From Actinophytocola algeriensis (GTDB lineage Bacteria; Actinomycetota; Actinomycetes; Mycobacteriales; Pseudonocardiaceae), in assembly GCF_014203735.1 (NCBI RefSeq), contig NZ_JACHJQ010000002.1, positions 248,001 to 312,000 on the forward strand: 64,000 bases of DNA. Reading direction: 5' to 3'. The notes beneath the pieces are model-generated. The model ran no database searches. It worked only from the letters and a program-made list of their open reading frames with translations, and had not been told where the DNA came from. A program made the position numbers and the translations under genes. How positions within the stretch are numbered: the stretch's first letter is position 1; each line of letters begins with the position of its first letter. This document shows positions 10,120 to 18,386 of the stretch, in pieces.

Positions 10120-10948
10120 CCGGTACGTCGTCAAGCTCGGTGGCTCACTCGACGCGGACATCACCTCGGCGTGCGGCGACCTCCACACGCTGGTCGGCGG
10201 CGGTGCCGAGGTCGTGGTCGTGCACGGCGGCGGCGCGGCCGCCGACCGGGTCGGCGCCGAGCTGGGCCGCCCGCCCCGCTATCTCACCGGGCGCGGTGGC
10301 CGCCGTAGCCGGTACACCGACGCGGCCGCGCTGGACGTGCTGCGGCTCGGCATCCTCGGCCGGGTCAAGCCCGACCTGGTTGCGGCGTTGACCGGCCTGG
10401 GGGTCCGCGCGGTCGGGCTGTCCGGTGTGGACGGTGGGCTGGTCACGGCGGTGCGCAACAAACCCGCGCGTGCCACCGTCGACGGTGTCGAGGTGGTGGT
10501 GCGGGACGACCTGGCAGGCCGGATCTCGTCCGTCGACCCGGCGGTCCTCGTGACGTTGCTCGGCGGCGGGTTCACACCGGTGGTCTCGCCGCCCGCGCTC
10601 GGCGCAGGCGGCGGGACGCTGAACGTGGACGCCGACCGGTTCGCCGCCGCGCTCGCGGTGGCGCTGTCGGCCGACTGGCTGGTCGTGCTGTCGGACGTGC
10701 CCGGCCTGCTGGCCGACCGGCACGACCCGGCGAGCCTGGTGCCCGAGGTGCCGGTCGACGCGCTCGACGACCACCTCGCGGTGGCCGACGGGCGGATGAA
10801 GGTCAAGGTGCGTGCCGCGGCGCAGGCGTGCCGCGACGGCGTCCGGCATGTCGTCCTCGCCGACGGGCGGGTGGACTCCCCCGTGCTGACCGCGTGTGCG
10901 GGCGCCGGGACCAGGTTCGTGAAGGAGCACTGTGTCGAGGCGAGCTGA
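10040..10948 (+). CDS. lysZ-like: ArgB/LysZ-like kinase phosphorylating the AmCP-bound substrate
   Basis: Amino-acid kinase fold (acetylglutamate kinase/LysZ): YVVKLGGSLD, HGGGAAADRVGAELG, the LLGGGFTPVVSPPALG region, and a nucleotide segment with NVDADRFAAALA. It phosphorylates the side-chain carboxylate of the carrier-bound amino acid. The conserved protein starts only at about base 10121, yet no ATG, GTG or TTG occurs in frame between there and 10040. The most plausible start is therefore ATG 10040 (GTG 10031 also possible), giving 302 residues and an 80-bp overlap with the reductase gene. A purine-rich AAGGGGGG lies nine bases upstream of 10040. Confidence 0.87.
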   Translation: MPSSASTSRPGGTRPAGSTSSGSTRSDRYVVKLGGSLDADITSACGDLHTLVGGGAEVVVVHGGGAAADRVGAELGRPPRYLTGRGGRRSRYTDAAALDVLRLGILGRVKPDLVAALTGLGVRAVGLSGVDGGLVTAVRNKPARATVDGVEVVVRDDLAGRISSVDPAVLVTLLGGGFTPVVSPPALGAGGGTLNVDADRFAAALAVALSADWLVVLSDVPGLLADRHDPASLVPEVPVDALDDHLAVADGRMKVKVRAAAQACRDGVRHVVLADGRVDSPVLTACAGAGTRFVKEHCVEAS

Positions 10949-11972
10949 GGACCTGCTGACACGGATGGCCGGCATCCCGTCGGTCTCCGGGAACGAGGAC
11001 GCGCTCGCGCGGTTCCTCGTCGAGGAGATGCGGGAGTGGGGGTTCGAGACGCACCTCGACGAGGCGGGGAACGCGATCGGCCGCCGAGGTGACCGGGACG
11101 CGCCGATGGTCCTGCTGACCGGGCACATGGACACCGTGCCGGGCGGCCCGGCGCCCCGCCGCGACGGCGACCTGCTGTACGGCCGCGGCACCGTCGACGC
11201 GAAGGGTCCACTGGCGACGATGATCTGCGCGGCGGCGTCGGCGGACGTCGAGGGCGTGCAGTACGTCGTGGCCGGGGTGGTCGAGGAGGAGACGTACGGG
11301 CGCGGCGCCACGCACCTCGCCGAGTGCTTCCGCCCGGCGGCCGGGTTCGTGGGCGAACCGAACGGCTGGGCCGGGGTCGGCATCGGTTACAAGGGCCGGA
11401 TCATGCTGCGCTACAGCGTGTCCCGGCCGTCGGTGCACACCGCGAGCCCGGAGGAGAAGGCGAGCGAGGCGGCGGTCGCGTTCTGGCAGGACGTGGTGGC
11501 GTACTGCACGTCGGTCACGACGAGCGAGAAGGCGTTCGACCGTCCTATCGCGACACTCAACGAGCTGTCCGGTGACATCACGTCCGCCCAGCTGGTGATC
11601 TCGGTGCGCACCCCACCCGGGTTCGACCTGCCCGCGTTCGAGGAGTACCTGACCGGGGTCACCCGCGACGGCGTGCTGAAGATCGACGACCGCACGCCGG
11701 GGGTGCGGGTCGACCACCGCGGCGCCGCCGTCCGCGCGCTGTGCGCGGGTATCCGCGCCAGGGGCGCCCGGCCGACGCTCAAGCTGAAGACCGGCACGGC
11801 GGACCTGAACATCGTCGAACCGCGCTGGCAGGTGCCGATGGCGGTGTACGGGCCCGGCGACTCGGCACTGGACCACACGGACGACGAGCACATTTCCCTG
11901 ACCGAGTACCGCACGGCCATCGAGGTGCTGCGCGACGCGCTGAACCACCTGGCGGGCGAACTGCGGCGGTAG
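10932..11972 (+). CDS. lysK-like: LysK-like M20 hydrolase releasing product from AmCP
   Basis: 346 residues of the M20 metallopeptidase/deacetylase family. Metal-site motifs are LLTGHMDTVPG (His, Asp), GRGTVDAKGPLA (Asp) and VVEEETYGRGA (Glu pair), with SVHTASP in the lid domain. LysK enzymes hydrolyse the bond between the carrier's last Glu and the finished amino acid. GTG 10932 overlaps the kinase gene by 17 bp. It would perform the last step and free DADH, or a related diamino acid, from the carrier. Confidence 0.9.
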   Translation: MSRRAEDLLTRMAGIPSVSGNEDALARFLVEEMREWGFETHLDEAGNAIGRRGDRDAPMVLLTGHMDTVPGGPAPRRDGDLLYGRGTVDAKGPLATMICAAASADVEGVQYVVAGVVEEETYGRGATHLAECFRPAAGFVGEPNGWAGVGIGYKGRIMLRYSVSRPSVHTASPEEKASEAAVAFWQDVVAYCTSVTTSEKAFDRPIATLNELSGDITSAQLVISVRTPPGFDLPAFEEYLTGVTRDGVLKIDDRTPGVRVDHRGAAVRALCAGIRARGARPTLKLKTGTADLNIVEPRWQVPMAVYGPGDSALDHTDDEHISLTEYRTAIEVLRDALNHLAGELRR

Positions 11973-11982
11973 TGTTGGCCCG

Positions 11983-12906
11983 GTGCCGTCCCGCGTAGCG
12001 TTCGCCGCCATCCTGGTGGCGGTCGTCCTGTGGGGCCTGGCACCGGTCGCGACCCGCTACCTCGTGCTCAACGCCGACCCGCTCGGGGTGCTCGGCATCC
12101 GGTTCGCGCTCTGTTCCCTGGCGTACCTGCCGGTGCTGCCCTGGCTGCGGCTCGGGACCGCGGAGTGGCACCGCCGGTCGTGGTGGCTGCTCGCGGCGTG
12201 CGGAATCGTCGGCGTGGTCGGCTACAACGTGCCGATGACCCTCGGCATCCGCGACGTCCACGCCGGGTTCGCCGGGATCCTGCTGTCGACGGAGCCGCTG
12301 TGGATCGCGCTGCTGTCGGTCGTGGTGCTGAAACACCGGCTGACGGCGCCACTGGCGTGGGGCCTGGCGGTGGCGTTCGCCGGGGTGGTGACCTTGAGCG
12401 TGGGCAACGGCCTCGCGGTGTCGGCCTCGATGTTCGGCGGCGCGGCTCTGGTGCTGCTCGGCGCGTTCATGTGGGGCGCGTACTCGGTGGCGGTGGGCCC
12501 GCTCGTGCGGCGGTACGGCGCGCTGCGGGTGAGCGCGGTGACGATGTGGATCGGCACCGTGCCCCTGCTGGTGATCTGTGCGCCGGGGATGTTGTCGACG
12601 TCCCTGGACGCGACGGGGTGGCTGGTGCTGTTCCTGTACGGCCTTGGCCCCAACCTCGTGGGGATGCTGCTGTGGAACTTCGGGCTGTCGCGGGTGCCGG
12701 GGCCGAGGGCGGGGTTGCTGCTGAACCTGTACCCGGTGGTGAGCGTGGCGGGCGGCGTCACGCTGCTGGACGAACCTCTGACGCTGACGACTCTGCTCGG
12801 TGGCCTGATCGTGCTGGTGGGGCTGCTGCTGTCGCAGCTGCGATCGGGAAGTGGCGCCGCCAGCGAGGAGCCTGCGAAGCCAGCACGACCACCAGCAACC
12901 CGCTGA
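11983..12906 (+). CDS. EamA/DMT-family exporter
   Basis: 307 residues with ten predicted transmembrane helices in two EamA repeats; the second begins near AALVLLGAFMWGAYSVAV. It starts with GTG 11 bp after the hydrolase gene and so belongs to the same operon. Family members export amino acids and small metabolites, so export of the cluster product or a precursor is plausible. The hydrophilic C-terminal tail (SQLRSGSGAASEEP onward) is encoded opposite the tail of the MFS gene, with a 149-bp convergent overlap. Confidence 0.88.
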   Translation: MPSRVAFAAILVAVVLWGLAPVATRYLVLNADPLGVLGIRFALCSLAYLPVLPWLRLGTAEWHRRSWWLLAACGIVGVVGYNVPMTLGIRDVHAGFAGILLSTEPLWIALLSVVVLKHRLTAPLAWGLAVAFAGVVTLSVGNGLAVSASMFGGAALVLLGAFMWGAYSVAVGPLVRRYGALRVSAVTMWIGTVPLLVICAPGMLSTSLDATGWLVLFLYGLGPNLVGMLLWNFGLSRVPGPRAGLLLNLYPVVSVAGGVTLLDEPLTLTTLLGGLIVLVGLLLSQLRSGSGAASEEPAKPARPPATR

Positions 12907-14008
12907 GCGCGCCAAGGAGGATGAACGACGTCCGGCCGGTCAGCTCGTACAGCACCACGCCCGCCACCGGCCCCAGCACGTTGCCCACATCCGACACGAG
13001 ACCGAACAACCCGAACGCCGTCCCCTGGCTGTCGGCGGCGGACTTCAGCTCCACGATCCCCCGCCGGGCCGTGAGGAACAGGATCGCGTAGCCGACCATC
13101 ACCACCACGAACGCCGCCGCGACCGGGACCACCGACGCGCTCACCGCCATCGCCGCCAGGCCGACGCCGAGGATGGCGAGCCCGGTACCGATCATCGGCA
13201 CCAGCCCGAACCGTTCGGTGTAGCGCCCCAGCGCCCACATGCTGACCGCCGACGTCGCGAGGCCCACCACGAACACCACCGAGATCGCACCGCGGGCCGA
13301 GCCTTCCGCCGCACCGCTCAGGTACAGCGGCAGCAGTGGCTCGAGCGAGGTGTACACGAGGTGCGTGAACAGGTCCAGCACCCCCAGCACCAGCACCCAC
13401 GCCCACCACCGGTTCCGGCCGCCGGCGTCGGCGGGCGCGGCCGGTTCCACGACCGTGTCCGGGATCGCGTACAGCAGCCCGAAGGCGGTCAGTGACGTCA
13501 GCACCGCGCCCGCGACGAACAACGCCGCCAACCCGAACGGCGCCGCCACTCCCGCGACCAGCGGTCCCAGCAGGAAACCCGCCACCGCGGCGGAGCCGAA
13601 GTTGCCCATCATGCGGCCCGCGGCGATGTCGTACCGCTTGCACAGCGCCGACATCCCCGCGTAGAGGGCCGGCGTCACGAGGCCTTCGCCGATGCCCCAC
13701 ACGAACCGGCCGACGAGCAGGGTCACCGCGTCGTCCGCGAACGCCGTCAGCACGATGCCGGCCGCGGCGATGTTGAGTGCCACGCACGCCACCGCGCGCG
13801 GGCGCCACCGGTCCACCCACCAGCCGCCGAGCGGCTGGAACAGCGCCTTCGCCGCGGCGAACAGCGCGAACACCAGCGCGATGGTCCCCGGCCCCGCGCC
13901 GACCCGCTCCTCGAGGTCGGGCACGAACGGGATCAGCACCGTGTAGGACGCGTTGACGCTGATGACCGCCACCAGCAACAGCAGCGCCCTGCGCCGGCCG
14001 GCGCCCAT
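12758..14008 (-). CDS. MFS transporter, drug-export type
   Basis: 416 residues with about 12 transmembrane helices and the cytoplasmic signature GGWWVDRWRPR after helix 2. The ATG at 14008 overlaps by one base the TGA of the upstream GNAT gene (TGATG), so the two are translationally coupled. It ends inside the EamA gene on the other strand. It most likely exports the cluster product and gives self-resistance; the substrate is unknown. Confidence 0.9.
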   Translation of the reverse strand: MGAGRRRALLLLVAVISVNASYTVLIPFVPDLEERVGAGPGTIALVFALFAAAKALFQPLGGWWVDRWRPRAVACVALNIAAAGIVLTAFADDAVTLLVGRFVWGIGEGLVTPALYAGMSALCKRYDIAAGRMMGNFGSAAVAGFLLGPLVAGVAAPFGLAALFVAGAVLTSLTAFGLLYAIPDTVVEPAAPADAGGRNRWWAWVLVLGVLDLFTHLVYTSLEPLLPLYLSGAAEGSARGAISVVFVVGLATSAVSMWALGRYTERFGLVPMIGTGLAILGVGLAAMAVSASVVPVAAAFVVVMVGYAILFLTARRGIVELKSAADSQGTAFGLFGLVSDVGNVLGPVAGVVLYELTGRTSFILLGALSGLLVVVLASQAPRWRRHFPIAAATAAAPPARSGHRAESSASEVRPAA

Positions 14009-15084
14009 CACGCGCCCTCGATGTAGGCGTGCAGCACCGCGTGCATGCCGCGCAGGGCCAACGCCAGTTCCGGTCCCCCGGACGGCGCGTACACCAGCGC
14101 CCACAGCTCGGTGGGGGCGAGACCGTGCCGTTCCTTGAACCGGTAGTTGTCGCGGCCCCACTCGATGCGCCGCATGCCGTTCTCGTACGCCCACTGCGTC
14201 GACCGGTACATCAGCGCGATGTACGTGCTGTACTCGCGGAGGCTCTTGTAGTCCACGCCACCGCACATGAACGTGACCTCGTCGCCACGGCGGAACCCGA
14301 AGAACACGCCGACCAGCCGGTCGCCGACCGTCGCCGCCGACAGCAGTGCGCCCGGGATGTCGAGCATGCCGTGCAGCGCCGCCTCGTCGAACAGCGCGGG
14401 CCAGGAGTTCTTGTCGCTCGTGTCGACGGTCAGCGGGAACGCGGCGGGCACGAGCGCGTGCGCCTCGTCGCCTTCGACCATCCGCACCCGCAGGCCGCGC
14501 TCCTCGCCGCGCCGCAGCCGCCGCTCGACGTCGCGGCGGATCTTGTTGTCGATGCGGTACATGTGGTCGGTGAACGTGCCGTCGACGTCGATCGCGTACG
14601 TCCGTTCCAAGTGGACCGTGCCGGTGGGCGGGCCGGCCGCGGCCAGCCAGCTGTCGACGCCCTCGGTCGTCACGTTCGGCACGACGAGCACGTCGGCGGC
14701 GCCGCCGTGGATCCAGTCCATCGCGGTCGCGTACGCGCCCTGGACCAGCGGCGCGGCGATCGGGCCGCGCTTGCCGTACATCGAGTACGGCGAGCCCGCG
14801 AAGACGATCGGGTTGCCGAACCGGCCGGAGAGTTCGCACTGCAGCTCGTAGCCGTGCCAGAACGGGGACATCGTGGTCTCGTACAGCGGCAGCACGTCAG
14901 TGGCGGCACCGCTGCCCGCGCGCACGTACGCGTGCCGGGTGCGCTGCTCGATGCCGATCCGCTCCCACCCGCGCAGCCAGGCCGCCGAGTCGTACAGGCA
15001 ACTGGCCGCCACCTCGTCGGGCACCCGGTCGGACACCGTCCAGTCGTACGCCGTATCGATCCGTCCCGTGTCGGTGACCGTCAC
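14008..15084 (-). CDS. BioF2/FemAB-like GNAT-fold acyl- or aminoacyltransferase
   Basis: 358 residues. The C-terminal half (about 150-320) resembles Acetyltransf_6/FemAB-like proteins: a basic NKIRRDVERRLRRGEERG segment, LVGVFFGFRRGDEVTFMCGG, and then YIALMYRSTQWAYENGMRRIEWG followed by NYRFKERHG. Relatives transfer acyl groups, or aminoacyl groups from charged tRNA, onto amines. GTG 15084 was chosen because GGGGG lies just upstream; an ATG at 15114 has no such site. Coupled to an MFS exporter in a cluster without an NRPS, it is the best candidate for an amide-forming step. That is inference. Confidence 0.75.
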   Translation of the reverse strand: MTVTDTGRIDTAYDWTVSDRVPDEVAASCLYDSAAWLRGWERIGIEQRTRHAYVRAGSGAATDVLPLYETTMSPFWHGYELQCELSGRFGNPIVFAGSPYSMYGKRGPIAAPLVQGAYATAMDWIHGGAADVLVVPNVTTEGVDSWLAAAGPPTGTVHLERTYAIDVDGTFTDHMYRIDNKIRRDVERRLRRGEERGLRVRMVEGDEAHALVPAAFPLTVDTSDKNSWPALFDEAALHGMLDIPGALLSAATVGDRLVGVFFGFRRGDEVTFMCGGVDYKSLREYSTYIALMYRSTQWAYENGMRRIEWGRDNYRFKERHGLAPTELWALVYAPSGGPELALALRGMHAVLHAYIEGA

Positions 15085-15185
15085 ACCGCACCCCCGCTCG
15101 CGCCGAGCTGACAACGGTCACGAACGTATCGGCGGCCGGTAACCGCGATCCCGTATCACGCTTGAGCGCACCCCCACCGCCGATC

Positions 15186-15331
15186 TAGAGCGTGTCCTTT
15201 TGGATCTTTGTGGAAGTCTGTGCCAGATCAGCAGATACCTCAGGGGAACGTGACGGCACCCAGCCACCAACCGCCTGTTGTCCGAGGGTGACGCTGGGTC
15301 GGGACCAACACTGTCAAATCCGGGGAGGCGG
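15186..15331 (+). repeat. 146-bp interspersed repeat, copy 1
   Basis: This block recurs in opposite orientation at 29201-29347. Shared segments in the same order are TAGAG at the outer edge, GGATCTTTGTG, CAGCCACCAACCGCCTG, GCTGGGTCGGGACCAACAC and GGGGAGGCGG at the inner edge. Here the inner edge is 8 bp from the start of the GNAT gene and supplies its GGGGAGG. I do not recognise the element; a miniature transposable element, an IS remnant or a repeated 5' regulatory block are possible. Confidence 0.85.
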
Positions 15332-15339
15332 ACTAGGGC

Positions 15340-15789
15340 GTGGAGTACGAGATCGACGACAACCGGGACCGGGTCGACCTGGACGTCCTGTGGGAGTTCC
15401 TGTCCACGAAGGCGTACTGGGGGCAGTTCCGCGACCGGGCGAAGGTGGAACGGCAGCTGGCGGGCGCGTGGCGGGTCGTGGCCGCCTACCGCGCCGAGGA
15501 CGGCGCGATGGTCGGGTACGCACGTGCGGTGTCCGACGGGGAGGCGCAGGCCTACCTCGCCGACGTGTTCGTGGTCGAGGAGGCGCGCGGGCACGGCGTC
15601 GGCAAGGCACTCGTGCACGCCATGATCGAGGAGGGACCGGGCCCGTACTTCCGGTGGATGCTGCACACCCTCGACGCCCACGCCCTGTACCGGCCGTTCG
15701 GGTTCGCCGAACCGGATGGCACGTACATGGAACGCAAGGGCCGCAACATGGAGATGTTCGGCCGCCACGGCACCGGCGAGCGGGGTTGA
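15340..15789 (+). CDS. GNAT-family N-acetyltransferase
   Basis: 149 residues of a compact GNAT domain. The acetyl-CoA loop is VFVVEEARGHGVGKALV and a YRPFGF segment follows the last helix, as in acetyltransferases such as YjgM/RimI relatives. It would acetylate an amine of a small molecule or peptide with acetyl-CoA. GTG 15340 follows the repeat-borne GGGGAGG. It sits just beyond the putative biosynthetic cluster, so self-protection by N-acetylation is conceivable but unproven. Confidence 0.87.
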   Translation: MEYEIDDNRDRVDLDVLWEFLSTKAYWGQFRDRAKVERQLAGAWRVVAAYRAEDGAMVGYARAVSDGEAQAYLADVFVVEEARGHGVGKALVHAMIEEGPGPYFRWMLHTLDAHALYRPFGFAEPDGTYMERKGRNMEMFGRHGTGERG

Positions 15790-15792
15790 CGG

Positions 15793-16872
15793 TCACCCGA
15801 CGTCGCCGGGCAGCCACAACCACCCGGACGAGAAGTACTCCTTGCTCTCGACCTTGACGCACTCGAACACCAGCTGCTCGGGCTTCACGAGGTCGTGGAG
15901 CCGGTTGGAGACCAGGGCGACGAGGTCCCAGCGCGGGTGGCCGGTCACCGCATCGCGGATCACGGGGCTGTCGATGAGCCGCCTCAGGTCGATGAGGAGG
16001 TTGCCGACGAGCCCGTGCTCGGTGCGGCGCGCGAGTCCGAAGTCGAGCGCCATCCGCAGGCGCATGCGGTCGCGGAACCGGTGGTTGTCGTCGGTCAGCG
16101 CGCTCGACGTGGTGGTCAGCACCGCCGCGAGGGCGTCGGTGGGATCGGTGTGCGGTGACAGGACGACCCGCGCCCCGTCACCGAGGCAGGTCAGCCCCGC
16201 GCAGTCGAGCCCGGTACGGCCCAGGACGTCCCGTACCAGTGTGCGCAGCCGCCGTTCGAGGTCCTCCTGCGCGTGTTCCCGCCGCCTGCCGAAGTCGACG
16301 ATGTCGACCTGGAACCCCATGGACGGTGTCCGGACGCCGTTCGCGCCGGGTCGGCCGGCCGGTTCGCCGTCACCGCCGGGCCCGGTCCGGTCGATGCGTG
16401 CGGACAGCAGCCGCGCCCGCAGCTCGAGCAGGGCCTCCAGGTCGCCGTCGTTCCCGTGGTTCGCCGTGATGAGCACCGCGAGCAACGCCCGCAGCTGACC
16501 CTCGCGCCGTGGGAGGCGGTCCCTGGACAGGACGTCGTGCACGGTGCTCTTCGGCACGCCGTCGACGCCCTCGGTGTCCTCCGTCGCCTTCGCGATCGCG
16601 TTGAACGACATGCCCGCCCTGGCGGCCATGGCCCTGACCAGTGCCATGTACTCCGCCTCGGTGGCCGGGCGCTTGACGCCGAGGATCGGCCGGGAGTCGG
16701 GCAGCATGAACTCGACCATCGCGTGTAATGCGCGGCGGCGGCGCGCCATCAGTTCCGGCGGTGCGGGCTGGTCGACCACCTGGGCCAGCTGGCGGAGGTA
16801 CGCCTGCGTCGGCTGGTCCAGACCGACGAGTTCGGCTCTGGTCGCGGGGAGGGGGTTCGGGTGGTGCGACAC
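15793..16872 (-). CDS. HTH protein with C-terminal nucleotide-cyclase-like domain
   Basis: 359 residues. Residues about 60-140 form an Xre-like helix-turn-helix of the kind common in actinomycetes (LVRAMAARAGMSFNAIAKAT, then VPKSTVHDVLSRDRLPR). Residues about 190-350 contain FQVDIVDFGRR, CLGDGARVVL, a D-R-MRLRMALDFG strand and a later RWDLVALVSNRLHD. They look like the class III cyclase-type sensor domain seen in other actinobacterial regulators, but without an evident full set of catalytic metal and base residues. GTG 16872 has GGAAGGAAAC upstream. Function unknown; probably a transcriptional regulator sensing a nucleotide or a partner protein. Confidence 0.7.
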   Translation of the reverse strand: MSHHPNPLPATRAELVGLDQPTQAYLRQLAQVVDQPAPPELMARRRRALHAMVEFMLPDSRPILGVKRPATEAEYMALVRAMAARAGMSFNAIAKATEDTEGVDGVPKSTVHDVLSRDRLPRREGQLRALLAVLITANHGNDGDLEALLELRARLLSARIDRTGPGGDGEPAGRPGANGVRTPSMGFQVDIVDFGRRREHAQEDLERRLRTLVRDVLGRTGLDCAGLTCLGDGARVVLSPHTDPTDALAAVLTTTSSALTDDNHRFRDRMRLRMALDFGLARRTEHGLVGNLLIDLRRLIDSPVIRDAVTGHPRWDLVALVSNRLHDLVKPEQLVFECVKVESKEYFSSGWLWLPGDVG

Positions 16873-17403
16873 GTCGTTTCCTTCCGGGCTGGTCCAGGCT
16901 GCTGAGGAGAAGCGCCGCCCGCGGGCTCTGGGGTTGCGGCCGTCACGGAGCCGAACGCGGTGGCGTGCTGCGCAGACCCAATCGCAGCCACCGGACCCCC
17001 GCAACCGGAACCGGGCCGGGCTGGTCGGCCGGGTGAATGCCGGGCAACCCCGTCCGGGAACGTCCGGGCGGGACATCCGGAACCGTTCGGGCGCCGACAC
17101 CGCCACCAGGCCGTGGCCCTGCGGATCACAGTGGATGTCGTTGGCATCGGGGCAGGTGGCGGCCGTCCGGAGTGGTCCGGTGGGCTGTGCGGGGCGTCGG
17201 CGGTGCGGTCTACTTCCCGGACCGGGGCGAGTGTCTGGTGGTCCAGGCTCGTCGGTAACGGCCGGGGCGGGTGACTTGTTGCGGAGGGGCCTGTCCCGGC
17301 CACCATTCTTCACCGGATCGGGCGCACTGACACGCAGCGTGCACAAAGGTGCCGCCCGGCGTCATACCGCGGCGGGCCGGGTGCCGAACCCGCGCGCCAG
17401 GTA
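16873..17403. other. 531-bp gap with no convincing gene
   Basis: This stretch separates the HTH/cyclase-like gene (which reads away from it) from the 3' end of the EamA gene. It must contain the promoter of the former. Short frames on both strands have poor codon bias and no ribosome binding sites. A segment ending GGAVYFPDRGECLVVQARR (plus strand, up to 17258) looks protein-like but is isolated and could be a gene remnant. I see no clear hairpin or repeat. Confidence 0.5.
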
Positions 17404-18312
17404 CTACGTGTCCCGCGCCGTCCTGGTCGCGCCCGCGGAGGCCGCGACGACGAGGAGCACCGCCACCCACTGGACCGGGCCGAGGATCTCGCCGAGCACG
17501 ACGAGTCCCACGAGCGCGGCGACCCCGGGTTCCAGGCTCATCAGGACCCCGAACACGCGTGGCGGGATCTTGCGCAGCGCCTCGAGTTCCAGCGAGTACG
17601 GGATGACCGACGACAGCAACGCGACGCCGAGCCCGACGATCAGCACCCACGGCTCGAGCAGCGCGGTGCCGCTGTCGACGATGCCGACCGGCGCGACGAC
17701 GATCGCGGCGAGCGCCATGGCGAGCGCGAGACCGCCGCCGTCGTCGGTCCGCTTGCCGAGCGCCGCGCTGAGCAGGATGTAGCTCGCCCAGCAGACGGCC
17801 GCGCCCAGCGCGAACAGGATGCCGGCCAGGTGGAGGTCGCCACGGCCCTCGGTCAGCAGCACCACCCCGCCCGCGGCGAGCAGCGCCCACAGGCCGTCGA
17901 GCCAGCGGCGGGACCCGGCGAGCGCCACGGCGAGCGGTCCGAGGAACTCGATGGTGACGGCGATGCCGAGCGGGATCTTCGCGATCGCCAGGTAGAAGCA
18001 CAGGTTCATGGCGCCGAGCACCAGCCCGTACCCGATGACCACCTGCCACGCGGTCCTGCCGAGCCGGAACGACGGCCGCCAGACCACGAGCAGCACCACC
18101 GCGGCGAAGAACAGCCGCAGCGCGACGGTCCCCGCGCTGCCGACCGCGCCGAACAGCTGCTTGGCGAGCGCCGCGCCGACCTGCACGCTGAGGATCCCGG
18201 CCAGCACCTGCGCCGGCGGCGGCACCGCCCCGATCGCCCGCCCGGCGAGCGCGACCAACCCGTCGCGCGGGATCGGGTCGGGCCCCACCCGGTCGACATG
18301 CATCGTGGTCAT
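17404..18312 (-). CDS. EamA/RhtA-family exporter
   Basis: 302 residues with ten predicted helices in two EamA repeats, closest in feel to RhtA-type threonine/homoserine exporters (QVGAALAKQLFGAVG near the N-terminus, RIPPRVFGV-like RKIPPRVFGVLMSLEPGVAA late). It acts in the cytoplasmic membrane and probably exports an amino acid or amphipathic metabolite. ATG 18312 was chosen over the longer open frame because residues upstream are unconserved. Divergent from a methyltransferase gene, with a 74-bp shared promoter region. Confidence 0.87.
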   Translation of the reverse strand: MTTMHVDRVGPDPIPRDGLVALAGRAIGAVPPPAQVLAGILSVQVGAALAKQLFGAVGSAGTVALRLFFAAVVLLVVWRPSFRLGRTAWQVVIGYGLVLGAMNLCFYLAIAKIPLGIAVTIEFLGPLAVALAGSRRWLDGLWALLAAGGVVLLTEGRGDLHLAGILFALGAAVCWASYILLSAALGKRTDDGGGLALAMALAAIVVAPVGIVDSGTALLEPWVLIVGLGVALLSSVIPYSLELEALRKIPPRVFGVLMSLEPGVAALVGLVVLGEILGPVQWVAVLLVVAASAGATRTARDT

Positions 18313-18386
18313 GGCCGCATCCTCCGGGAGACCACCGACAGTCGTCGCCGGGCTTTCCAGATCGTGGGACCCGGTAGGGTTTCCCC

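Noticed and set aside
17037-17258. Short plus-strand frame in the 531-bp gap
   Set aside because: Only its last 20 residues look protein-like, codon bias is poor and there is no ribosome binding site. Mentioned within the gap entry, not called as a gene.
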